DNA of 6,499 nt from Bacillota bacterium (GCA_023450835.1 JAEXGM010000101.1:1-6499); one strand, 5' to 3'; shown: positions 1 to 5,965, counted from the stretch's first letter. Program-made: numbers and translations. Notes: a model not told the origin generated them from the sequence alone.

Positions 1-954
1 GTATTAAATAACAGTCCCAATGTCAGTGCAAAAACAAAGAATAAAGTGTTATCCGTAATGGAAGAAAACAGTTATACCCCTAATGTTTACGCCAGAGGGC
101 TTGGCCTTAACTCCATGAATACCATAGGCATCCTATGTGCCGACTCCTCCGATATCTATCTGGCTAATGCTGTTTATTTTCTGGAAAGGGAATTACGGCA
201 GCAGGGATATAGCTCCGTTTTATGCTGTACCGGGTATGACCTGGAGAACAAGCAGAATTGCATGAAACTTCTCCTGTCCAAAAGAGTGGATGCAATTATA
301 TTAGTGGGCTCTAATTTTGTTGAGAAAAAAGCTTCTGATAATGCTTATATTTTCGAGGCCTCAAAGGATATTCCGGTTATGATTATCAACGGTTATATAA
401 AACATTCCAACATATACTGCATTTATTGCGATGAATACCAGGCAGTCTATGAAGCAGCTTCCCTGTTAATAAAAGAAGGTTATAAAGAGCCGATTTATCT
501 GTACCGTTCCCTGTCCTACAGCGGAATTCAGAAAAAAGAAGGATTTCTAAAGGCAATAAAGGAAAATCAGTTAGAGCATCACAACCGCACCTACGAATGC
601 ACCGGTGATCTGGGGGAGGTAAAAAACTATCTTCTCTCCTTATATGATGGAGGTAAACACTTCGATGCCATTATTACTTCAGATGATGAATTAGCAATCG
701 GAGCAGTAAAATTTGCAAAAGCAAAAAACCTGAATATCCCTCGTGATATCTCCATTATAGGGCATAACAACTCCAAGATTGCCCGGTACTGTGAACCAGA
801 ATTAACTTCCGTGGATAACAAACTGGAGACCCTCTGCATTCACACTGTTACTACATTAATGCGTATTTTTGATCATAAAAATGTAGCCTCCAAAACTATA
901 TTTTCCGCTGAATTAATCACAAGAGAAACTACAAATTTTAGAATAACGGAGTAA
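1..954 (+). CDS. LacI-family transcriptional repressor, 5' end cut by window edge
   Basis: The frame is open from base 1 to the TAA at 952-954, giving 317 residues. The fragment begins VLNNSPNVSAKTKNKV, the end of a LacI-type helix-turn-helix after the usual VSR. About 20 N-terminal residues, including the first DNA-binding helix, must lie outside the window. The GTG at 46 is therefore not the true start. Next comes the hinge signature (YTPNVYARGL, residues 27-36), then a periplasmic-binding-protein-like effector domain starting near NTIGILC and running to the end. It includes the typical DAIITSDDELAIGA and ISIIGHNNS segments. Family members bind a sugar-type ligand and repress nearby catabolic genes. 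In Bacillus subtilis the hexuronate regulators ExuR and KdgR are LacI-type, which makes control of the downstream uronate isomerase gene plausible. That target is inferred from position only; the ligand is unknown. No GC-rich terminator follows the gene, so some read-through into uxaC is possible. Confidence 0.93.
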   Translation, partial: VLNNSPNVSAKTKNKVLSVMEENSYTPNVYARGLGLNSMNTIGILCADSSDIYLANAVYFLERELRQQGYSSVLCCTGYDLENKQNCMKLLLSKRVDAIILVGSNFVEKKASDNAYIFEASKDIPVMIINGYIKHSNIYCIYCDEYQAVYEAASLLIKEGYKEPIYLYRSLSYSGIQKKEGFLKAIKENQLEHHNRTYECTGDLGEVKNYLLSLYDGGKHFDAIITSDDELAIGAVKFAKAKNLNIPRDISIIGHNNSKIARYCEPELTSVDNKLETLCIHTVTTLMRIFDHKNVASKTIFSAELITRETTNFRITE

Positions 955-985
955 TGAAAGAACAAAATTTTTTCTCGATTATCAA

Positions 986-1014
986 TTAACAAACAGACAA
1001 TTTTCATTTTTAAT
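986..1014 (+). promoter_or_regulatory. Candidate sigma-A promoter of uxaC
   Basis: A -35 box TTAACA (986-991) and a -10 box TTTAAT (1009-1014) are separated by exactly 17 bp. Each differs from consensus at one base. Transcription would start near 1020-1021, leaving a leader of about 50 nt before the uxaC ATG. It lies in the gap after the LacI-family gene, so uxaC can be transcribed independently of it. No experimental support; assigned by pattern and spacing. Confidence 0.55.
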
Positions 1015-1021
1015 TTGAGTA

Positions 1022-1053
1022 CGCAGCAGGTTGTCAGCAATCTGAATACTGCG
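1022..1053 (+). promoter_or_regulatory. Stem-loop in the uxaC 5' leader (mRNA hairpin or operator)
   Basis: CGCAG (1022-1026) pairs with CTGCG (1049-1053). Stacked directly inside, CAGGTTG (1027-1033) pairs with CAATCTG (1038-1044), with one G-U pair and a TCAG loop. The only interruption is a 4-nt bulge, AATA (1045-1048), on the 3' side, for 12 base pairs in all. It sits at or next to the predicted transcript start and 6 nt upstream of the ribosome binding site. It could be a 5' mRNA-stabilising hairpin, a translation control element, or, read as DNA, a regulator-binding dyad. It lacks the central CG common in LacI-family operators. Confidence 0.45.
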
Positions 1054-1059
1054 CCATAT

Positions 1060-1064
1060 GGAGG
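1060..1064 (+). promoter_or_regulatory. Ribosome binding site that sets the uxaC start
   Basis: GGAGG lies 5 nt before the ATG at 1070-1072. It overlaps an in-frame upstream ATG at 1058-1060, so that earlier ATG cannot use it. This selects 1070 as the start, giving an N-terminus MKTFMDSDFLL typical of the family. Confidence 0.8.
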
Positions 1065-1069
1065 ATACG

Positions 1070-2479
1070 ATGAAGACTTTTATGGATAGCGATTTCTTAC
1101 TTACGACAGAAGCAGCTAAAATACTGTTCCATGATTATTGCGAAGGAATGCCGATTCTTGACTATCACTGTCATATCAATCCCAGAGAAATCGCAGAGGA
1201 TCGTAAATATGATAATATCACACAGGTGTGGCTTGGCGGGGACCATTATAAATGGCGTCTGATGAGAGCAAATGGAATAGAAGAATATTATATAACCGGA
1301 GCTGCTCCTGACCGTGAAAAATTCCAGAAGTGGGCACAGACCCTGGAAAAGGCTCCCGGCAATCCCCTCTATCACTGGAGCCACCTGGAGCTGAAACGGT
1401 ATTTTGGATACCAGGGAGTGCTTAATTCCAAAACCGCGGAGGAAGTCTGGCAATTATGCAATGATACCCTAAAAGACCTGTCTGTCCGGAATATTATCAA
1501 AAAATCAGGCGTGACGTTGATCTGCACCACGGACGACCCCGTCGATTCCCTGGAATGGCATGAAAAAATAGCCGCAGATTCCACCTTTGAGGTTCAGGTT
1601 CTTCCTGCCTGGAGACCGGATAAAGCTATGAACATCGAGAAAGCCGCCTATTTGGATTATCTGAAGGAGCTCGGTTTTGTCAGCAAAGTGGACATTCATG
1701 ATTTTGCAAGCCTCAAAGAGGCCTTAAAGGTCAGACTCTCCTATTTTGCAGCTCACGGCTGCAGCGTCAGTGACCATGCTCTGGAATTCGTTATGTTCTA
1801 TCCCGCTGCTGAGGAAGAAGCTGCACGGATTTTTTCAAAAAGATTAAGCGGAACTGCCGTCACAAGGGAAGAAGAATTAATTTTTAAGACCGCCTTCATG
1901 CAGTTTATAGGCCGCGAATATCACCAAAACAACTGGGTTATGCAGCTTCATTACGGCTGTAAACGGGACAATAACGAAACAGCTTACAAAAAGCTTGGTC
2001 CGGATACCGGCTATGACTGTATCAACAATTATGCCCCCTCTTCTCATATGGCTGATTTTCTTGGTTCTCTGGAGGCCACCGGCGAATTGCCCAAAACCGT
2101 AATTTATTCCCTGAACCCCAATGACAACGCAGCCATCGACACCATCACCGGCTGCTTTCAGAATTCAGATGCAATCGGAAAGATTCAGCACGGCGCCGCC
2201 TGGTGGTTTAATGATCATAAAGCCGGAATGACAGAGCAGTTGATTTCCCTTGCCAATATCGGGCTTCTGAGCAATTTTATCGGAATGCTGACAGACTCCA
2301 GAAGCTTTCTCTCCTATACCAGACACGAATATTTCCGAAGAATTCTCTGTGATTTGCTGGGCAAATGGATGGATAACGGCGAGCTGCCGGCTGACTATGA
2401 AACCTTCGGCCAGATTGCCAAAGATATCTCCTATAATAATGCCGTAAACTTCTTTCATTTTAATCTAAATACCAAATAA
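1070..2479 (+). CDS. uxaC: Uronate isomerase (glucuronate/galacturonate isomerase)
   Basis: This cytoplasmic enzyme interconverts D-glucuronate and D-fructuronate, and D-galacturonate and D-tagaturonate, the entry step of the bacterial hexuronate (Ashwell) pathway. The 469-residue product has the normal family length. It belongs to the amidohydrolase superfamily (COG1904, TIM-barrel fold). Visible family landmarks are the metal-binding HxH in ILDYHCHINP (His33, His35), TTDDPVDSLEWH (153-164), LPAWRPDKA (178-186), MQLHYGCKRDNN (291-302), AAWWFNDHKAGM (376-387), and the strand-8 aspartate in GMLTDSRSF (Asp409) followed by RHEYFRRILC. The start at 1070 rests on the GGAGG at 1060-1064; an upstream in-frame ATG at 1058 would add four residues. 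The gene follows a LacI-family regulator on the same strand and has its own candidate promoter and leader hairpin. It faces the oxidoreductase operon across a shared terminator. No frameshift or lost motif was seen. The next pathway enzymes (uxaB/uxuB, uxaA/uxuA, kdgK, kdgA) are not in the window. Confidence 0.97.
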   Translation: MKTFMDSDFLLTTEAAKILFHDYCEGMPILDYHCHINPREIAEDRKYDNITQVWLGGDHYKWRLMRANGIEEYYITGAAPDREKFQKWAQTLEKAPGNPLYHWSHLELKRYFGYQGVLNSKTAEEVWQLCNDTLKDLSVRNIIKKSGVTLICTTDDPVDSLEWHEKIAADSTFEVQVLPAWRPDKAMNIEKAAYLDYLKELGFVSKVDIHDFASLKEALKVRLSYFAAHGCSVSDHALEFVMFYPAAEEEAARIFSKRLSGTAVTREEELIFKTAFMQFIGREYHQNNWVMQLHYGCKRDNNETAYKKLGPDTGYDCINNYAPSSHMADFLGSLEATGELPKTVIYSLNPNDNAAIDTITGCFQNSDAIGKIQHGAAWWFNDHKAGMTEQLISLANIGLLSNFIGMLTDSRSFLSYTRHEYFRRILCDLLGKWMDNGELPADYETFGQIAKDISYNNAVNFFHFNLNTK

Positions 2480-2491
2480 GGGATATAAGAA

Positions 2492-2535
2492 AGAGCTGTC
2501 TCTCAACTAATCAATTAGCTTTGAGACAGCCCTCT
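2492..2535 (-). terminator. Hairpin terminator between convergent genes, probably bidirectional
   Basis: AGAG (2492-2495) and CTGTCTC (2496-2502) pair with GAGACAG (2523-2529) and CTCT (2532-2535), with two bulged Cs at 2530-2531. A further inner CTAAT/ATTAG pairing lies within the loop. Read on the minus strand, the stem runs into CTCTTTCTTATAT, a reasonable U-rich tail, so it best serves the oxidoreductase operon. The plus-strand tail (ATATAAG) is poorer, but the hairpin starts 12 nt after the uxaC stop and probably ends that transcript too. Confidence 0.75.
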
Positions 2536-2547
2536 ATATAAGCCCTA

Positions 2548-3627
2548 TCATTTAACTTTTCTTGCCAACATTTGTGCTTTTACACTCAGCTCTGCCGCTT
2601 TCAGCGCATGTTTCTGTGTCATGGCATTTTCCGTGCGGTTAATACAATCCAGAATCAGCTGTCCAAAGTATGGGAAACCCACCTTGCCGCTGACATTAAG
2701 ATAGTGCTCTCCCTCTTTGTCTACCCAGAAAACATGGTCTCCCTGTTCCTCTTTTGCTACGTCAACATATTTTCTTAGTTCAATATATCCTTCTGTTCCA
2801 AGAATAATGGTACGTCCGTCACCCCAGGTGGAAAGCCCGTCAGGAGTGAACCAGTCTACACGAAAATATCCCATGGCACCATTATTTCCTACCAGAGTAG
2901 CATCACCAAAGTCATCCAGCTCCGGATATTCCGGGTGATTATAATTTCCTATTTCACTGTTTACTACTGTTGCATCTGTAGCTCCCGTATAATATAGAAA
3001 TTGCTCAATCTGATGGCTTCCAATATCACAGAGAATACCACCATACTTTTCTTTTTCAAAAAACCAGGCCGGCCTGGAGGGAGCATTCAGCCGGTGAGGA
3101 CCTAAGCCCAGTACCTGAATAACCTTACCGATTGTTCCCGCTTTAACCAATTCCCCTGCATATACTGCGCTTTCCACCTGCAGACGTTCACTGTAGCTGA
3201 CCATATACTTTCTTCCTGTCTCTTTGGTGATTTTTTCTACCATTTCCAGTTGTTCCAGAGTTGTAAGAGGCGCTTTATCTACAAAGTAATCTTTTCCGGC
3301 CCTCATGACACGCAGGCCCAAGGCTGCACGCTCAGAAGTAACACAGGCGGCGGCTACTAATTGTACTTCGGGGTCATTTAGCACCTGCTCTTCACTTACT
3401 GCCGCTTTTACACCGGTTTTCCCATAGACCTTAAGAAATGCCTCTACTTTTGCCCCATCCGGATCATAAACCCATTTTAATGCGGCTCCCGCTTCCAGCA
3501 ATCCGTTAGACATACCATAGATATGGCCATGGTCCAGGCCAACTGCCGCAAATATAAATTCCCCTTCTTTTACTACCGGAGCAGGTCTCCCTTTTGGTGC
3601 ATAATTCATTCCATCTCTCTTATCCAT
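2548..3627 (-). CDS. Gfo/Idh/MocA-family oxidoreductase (second gene of pair)
   Basis: A 359-residue NAD(P)-dependent dehydrogenase-like protein, predicted cytoplasmic, with no signal peptide or membrane segment. The N-terminal Rossmann domain (about 24-145) carries an atypical nucleotide loop, GLDHGHIYG (30-38), in place of GxGxxG. It has YDPD (54-57) at the end of the second strand and VDKAP (116-120), where the lysine matches the family's EKP catalytic lysine. The C-terminal alpha/beta domain has GGILCDIGSHQIEQ (196-209), supplying the usual Asp201 and His205. Family members oxidise or reduce hydroxyls of sugars, sugar acids or inositols; the substrate here cannot be read from sequence. 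ATG 3627 has AGAGG 11 nt upstream, a rather long gap; ATG 3607-3609 (MNYAPKG) is an alternative start. The gene lies 132 bp after the other oxidoreductase gene, probably in the same transcript, and ends at the shared terminator. Confidence 0.9.
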   Translation of the reverse strand: MDKRDGMNYAPKGRPAPVVKEGEFIFAAVGLDHGHIYGMSNGLLEAGAALKWVYDPDGAKVEAFLKVYGKTGVKAAVSEEQVLNDPEVQLVAAACVTSERAALGLRVMRAGKDYFVDKAPLTTLEQLEMVEKITKETGRKYMVSYSERLQVESAVYAGELVKAGTIGKVIQVLGLGPHRLNAPSRPAWFFEKEKYGGILCDIGSHQIEQFLYYTGATDATVVNSEIGNYNHPEYPELDDFGDATLVGNNGAMGYFRVDWFTPDGLSTWGDGRTIILGTEGYIELRKYVDVAKEEQGDHVFWVDKEGEHYLNVSGKVGFPYFGQLILDCINRTENAMTQKHALKAAELSVKAQMLARKVK

Positions 3628-3655
3628 GATTTACTTTACCTCTTTTCGGTTTATT

Positions 3656-3759
3656 TTTAAATTTACGCTTAAGGCTTTTCTCTTTTGGGTTTTAAATTTA
3701 TACTTAAAGCTTTTCTCTTCTGGGTTTAAATTTATGCTTAACGCTTTTCTCTTCTGGGT
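3656..3759 (-). repeat. Three abutting 34-35 bp tandem repeats in the inter-oxidoreductase gap
   Basis: Three head-to-tail copies lie at 3656-3690 (35 bp), 3691-3725 (35 bp) and 3726-3759 (34 bp). On the coding (minus) strand each reads ACCCARAAGAGAAAAGCN, then TTAAG, two variable bases and TAAATTTAA. Copies differ at only a few positions, and the base after AAAAGC differs in all three. A degraded partial copy (CTCTTTTCGGT on plus, 3640-3650) adjoins the downstream gene's ribosome binding site. The array starts directly after the stop codon of the upstream oxidoreductase gene. There are no spacers, so this is not a CRISPR. Role unknown: it could be replication slippage, an mRNA spacer or processing element, or a set of protein-binding sites. 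Confidence 0.93.
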
Positions 3760-4932
3760 TTACTTTCCAACGTAATTTCCCAGGGTAATATCATCTGATA
3801 CGAAATTTTCCACACTTGCTGTTTTCTCATAGAAATAAGTAGCATTTTTCAGTATTCCGTCAATGGTGTAGTATTCATCCTCTTTTGTAATGGGAAGAGT
3901 AACCGTCTTTTTCTGAAAACCCGCTTTGTAGATGGCAGTAATCAACTCAACTGTCTTCCTGCCGTCTATGCCTGTAATGAATGGTTTCTCATTATTTTCA
4001 AGGGCTGTCAATACATTTTCAATCTCTCCTGTATGTCCTTCATACTTTAGATCTTCGATTGCATCATAGGCCGCATTAAGTTCCTCCATCAGGGCTTTAT
4101 TATGCCCGGATACCGGGAAGCCATTTTTCAATGATGTTTCTGCCACACAGGACCAGGGAGCCGCAAGCTTGGCCTTCTCACATTGAAGCACGATTCCCTG
4201 TTCTTCCCCGTGGTGTATTACTGAGCTTGTTACTTCCGCCACAGAGCCATCCTCATATCTAAGAGCTGCAAAAGACAGATCCTCCGCCTCTGAATTATCA
4301 TGCATAACATTTGCCAGCAGGGAGGTCACTTCCACCGGAAGTCCACCCTGAATCCAATTAATCATATCAATATGATGTACCGCATGATTTAAAGTAGGAC
4401 CGCCTCCCTCCTTTTCCCAAGTACCTCTCCACCAGAGATCATAATAACAATGCCCTCTCCACCAGAGTGAGTTGACGTGGGCACAGCGAATCTTTCCTGC
4501 CAGACCGCTGTCTGCCATTTTCTTTAATTTGTAGATACTGTTGCGGAAACGGTTCTGTGCGATACATGCCATCGTCACACCGTTTTTCCTCTCTGCCTCC
4601 AGCATTGCGTCACATTCCCTTAAGCTGGGAGCCATGGGCTTCTCCACCAGTACATTGATGCCTGCGTTCATACAGTTAACAGCAATTTCTGCATGGGAGG
4701 AGGGCGGAGTACATATATGTACCAAATCAATTTTCAGTCCGGATTCCAGCATCTTCTCATGACTGTCGAAAACCTTTGCTTCTTTCAGATCATATTTTAT
4801 CTTGGTATTTTCTGCTTTGCCGGGGTAAATATCTACAAGCGCTGCAATCTTACACCTATCCGGAAACTGTTTAAGGCCGCTTATATGACTCCCCGAAATA
4901 TTTCCTGTTCCTATAATTGCTACATTAAACAT
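3760..4932 (-). CDS. Gfo/Idh/MocA-family oxidoreductase (first gene of pair)
   Basis: A 390-residue NAD(P)-dependent dehydrogenase, predicted cytoplasmic. The Rossmann domain opens with the canonical nucleotide loop GTGNISG (8-14) and has Asp34 (ALVDIYPGKA) at the second strand end, suggesting NAD preference. Further on are CTPPSSH (74-80) and the EKP motif at 97-99 with catalytic Lys98. The second domain has RGTWEKEGGG (169-178) and the family DxxxH region as LNHAVHHIDM (181-190), with Asn182 in the usual Asp place and His186 as the likely catalytic histidine. Related proteins act on sugars, sugar acids or inositols, so a role in uronate or glycoside breakdown fits the neighbouring uxaC, but the substrate is not known. 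The pentapeptide LWWRG occurs twice (156-160 and 166-170). The ATG is preceded by purine-rich GGAAGGCAGG. The gene is probably transcribed from the extended -10 promoter upstream and leads the oxidoreductase pair. Confidence 0.93.
   Translation of the reverse strand: MFNVAIIGTGNISGSHISGLKQFPDRCKIAALVDIYPGKAENTKIKYDLKEAKVFDSHEKMLESGLKIDLVHICTPPSSHAEIAVNCMNAGINVLVEKPMAPSLRECDAMLEAERKNGVTMACIAQNRFRNSIYKLKKMADSGLAGKIRCAHVNSLWWRGHCYYDLWWRGTWEKEGGGPTLNHAVHHIDMINWIQGGLPVEVTSLLANVMHDNSEAEDLSFAALRYEDGSVAEVTSSVIHHGEEQGIVLQCEKAKLAAPWSCVAETSLKNGFPVSGHNKALMEELNAAYDAIEDLKYEGHTGEIENVLTALENNEKPFITGIDGRKTVELITAIYKAGFQKKTVTLPITKEDEYYTIDGILKNATYFYEKTASVENFVSDDITLGNYVGK
4424..4467 (-). repeat. 14-bp direct repeat inside the first oxidoreductase gene
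   Basis: CCTCTCCACCAGAG occurs at 4424-4437 and 4454-4467 (plus-strand reading), exactly 30 bp apart and in the same reading frame. It encodes the doubled LWWRG pentapeptide at residues 156-160 and 166-170. The bases between copies are not repeated, so it is either a remnant of a 30-bp duplication or convergence on a motif. Confidence 0.85.
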
Positions 4933-4987
4933 AATTTATCTGACCTGCCTTCCTTCTATGGTACTTATTTGGTATTTATTGTCTGTC

Positions 4988-5016
4988 ATTATAACATTTT
5001 CATCACTCACCCGGAA
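4988..5016 (-). promoter_or_regulatory. Candidate extended -10 promoter of the oxidoreductase pair
   Basis: On the minus strand TGTTATAAT gives a perfect -10 box (4988-4993) with the TGn extension. The hexamer 17 bp upstream, TTCCGG (5011-5016), is a poor -35 box, as expected for an extended -10 or activator-dependent promoter. A short perfect dyad, GGAATAATTCC (5013-5023), overlaps the -35 position and could be a regulator site. Transcription would begin near 4981, about 49 nt before the first oxidoreductase ATG. The adjacent AraC-family protein is a candidate activator (inference). Confidence 0.5.
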
Positions 5017-5077
5017 TAATTCCAGTAAAGGGATATTTGTAAAAATTAAAGTATCTGAAGGCTGCAAAAAGACTTAT

Positions 5078-5162
5078 AAAAAAACGAAACACACGTCAGT
5101 TATGTCTTAAATATTCCGGACCCTTATCTATCCATAAAGACTTAACTACCAGATGTTTCGTT
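5078..5162 (-). terminator. 80-bp coaxial inverted repeat with T-tract, candidate terminator or structured RNA
   Basis: AACGAAACA (5083-5091) and TGTTTCGTT (5154-5162) are perfect 9-bp arms. AGTTATGTCTT (5098-5108) and AAGACTTAACT (5137-5147) pair at 10 of 11 positions around exactly the same centre, so all form one long hairpin with a symmetric 6-nt internal loop. Read on the minus strand, the structure ends in a run of seven Ts (5084-5078), as expected of an intrinsic terminator for the IclR-AraC transcription unit. The apical loop of about 28 nt is large for a plain terminator, so a structured leader or attenuator, or a DNA dyad for a regulator, remains possible. Confidence 0.5.
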
Positions 5163-5189
5163 CTATTTTGCTTTATTAAGATATAATGC

Positions 5190-5206
5190 AGCTGTTTAAA
5201 ACAGCT
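5190..5206 (-). terminator. Short hairpin just after the AraC-family gene
   Basis: AGCTGT (5190-5195) and ACAGCT (5201-5206) form a 6-bp stem around TTAAA, starting 5 nt downstream of the AraC-family stop codon. The minus-strand tail (GCATTATATC) is not a clean T-tract, while the plus-strand side reads TTTTCTT. It may be a weak terminator or a 3'-end mRNA protector; the evidence is limited. Confidence 0.3.
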
Positions 5207-5211
5207 TTTCT

Positions 5212-5946
5212 TCAGCCGGGCTTAAAATATTTTGGTGCTATGCCCATTAACTGTCTGAAAGTATTACTAAAAAAATAAATATCATTAAATCCGACTCTCT
5301 CCGCTACCTCACCAACATTATATTCTCCTGTTTTCAGGAGATCTACCGCTTTATTAATTCTGATACGGTTGATAAACGCCCTTATGGTGCACCCTTCTTT
5401 CTTTTTAAAGAGAGCCCCGCAGTATACCGGATTCAGATTAACATTGCCAGCCAGCATCCCCATCGATAAATTTTCACAGTAATGTTCCAAAATATATCTC
5501 TTAATAGCTTCTACGTGCCCGTTCTTTTTCTGCAAATCCTCCGTATAAAGAAGTTTATGTAAAACAAGCGAAAATAACGCCTGACATTTGAGCTGGTATC
5601 CATCCTTCCTTTGAAGCCATTCAAACTTAATCTCCTGAAATATTTGAGAAAACTCATCAAAATCCGCCCTGACAGTAACCGGTGCGAGATTGATATCTTC
5701 TCCCTCCGAAAGAACAAAATCAAGTGCCACACAGCTCATTCTTTCCGTCCAGGCCGTTCTTACGCTTCCGCATTTTACAAACACCACAGTTCCTGCCACC
5801 GGTTCATAGTTTATTCCGTCTATGATATAATGTGCTTTTCCTGACAGAATGAATACCATAGAATAAAAATTTATCGTCTGATGATCTATTTTCCACGCCG
5901 GTGTACATTCCTTATAAACAAAATAATTCATTTGCGGATGTAACAT
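5212..5946 (-). CDS. AraC-family transcriptional regulator
   Basis: A 244-residue cytoplasmic regulator. Residues of about 25-80 form a cupin-like effector domain (MVFILSGKAHYIIDG, then EPVAGTVVFVKCG). The C-terminal part (about 145-244) is the double helix-turn-helix DNA-binding domain. Its first helix-turn-helix is around LSMGMLAGNVNLNPVYCGALFKK, and the second follows the family pattern in VGEVAERVGFNDIYFFSNTF, ending in MGIAPKYF. AraC-type proteins of this layout usually activate nearby carbohydrate genes when a sugar binds the cupin. Start choice: the frame extends upstream to a TTG at 5974-5976 inside the preceding gene, but ATG 5944-5946 has AAAGGAG 8 nt upstream and is preferred. The gene follows the IclR-family gene after 19 bp, so the two are probably cotranscribed. 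The oxidoreductase pair downstream on the same strand is the most likely target, by position only. Confidence 0.93.
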   Translation of the reverse strand: MLHPQMNYFVYKECTPAWKIDHQTINFYSMVFILSGKAHYIIDGINYEPVAGTVVFVKCGSVRTAWTERMSCVALDFVLSEGEDINLAPVTVRADFDEFSQIFQEIKFEWLQRKDGYQLKCQALFSLVLHKLLYTEDLQKKNGHVEAIKRYILEHYCENLSMGMLAGNVNLNPVYCGALFKKKEGCTIRAFINRIRINKAVDLLKTGEYNVGEVAERVGFNDIYFFSNTFRQLMGIAPKYFKPG

Positions 5947-5954
5947 ATGCTCCA

Positions 5955-5961
5955 CTCCTTT
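5955..5961 (-). promoter_or_regulatory. Ribosome binding site that sets the AraC-family start
   Basis: AAAGGAG on the minus strand lies 8 nt before ATG 5946 and 4 nt after the TAA (5966-5968) of the IclR-family gene. This close layout supports operon organisation with possible translational coupling, and favours the ATG over the upstream TTG. Confidence 0.8.
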
Positions 5962-5965
5962 GTAC

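Noticed and set aside
961..980. Intrinsic terminator after the LacI-family gene
   Set aside because: There is a T6 run (968-973) but only weak AT pairing before it and no GC-rich stem.
1097..1453. 118-codon open frame on the minus strand inside uxaC
   Set aside because: It is antisense to a strongly recognised enzyme gene, and its translation resembles no known family.
1956..1972. CcpA cre-like site (TGTAAACGGGACAA) inside uxaC
   Set aside because: It misses required positions on the right half and lies deep in coding sequence.
2165..2458. 97-codon open frame on the minus strand at the uxaC 3' end
   Set aside because: Shadow of uxaC, whose conserved C-terminal motifs lie on the other strand here.
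3656..3759. CRISPR array
   Set aside because: The repeats abut directly with no unique spacers, there are only three copies, and no cas genes are present.
4693..5019. 108-codon plus-strand open frame crossing the start of the first oxidoreductase gene
   Set aside because: Mostly antisense to the Rossmann domain and then runs through the promoter region; no recognisable protein features.
5073..5099. Promoter CTGACG-15-TATAAG on the minus strand
   Set aside because: The 15-bp spacer is too short and the -10-like bases arise from the T-tract flank of the palindrome.
5068..5144. Direct repeat AAAGACTTA (5068-5076 and 5136-5144) as an AraC-family binding pair
   Set aside because: Only 9 bp in AT-rich DNA, and the second copy is largely explained by the palindrome arm; too weak to call alone.
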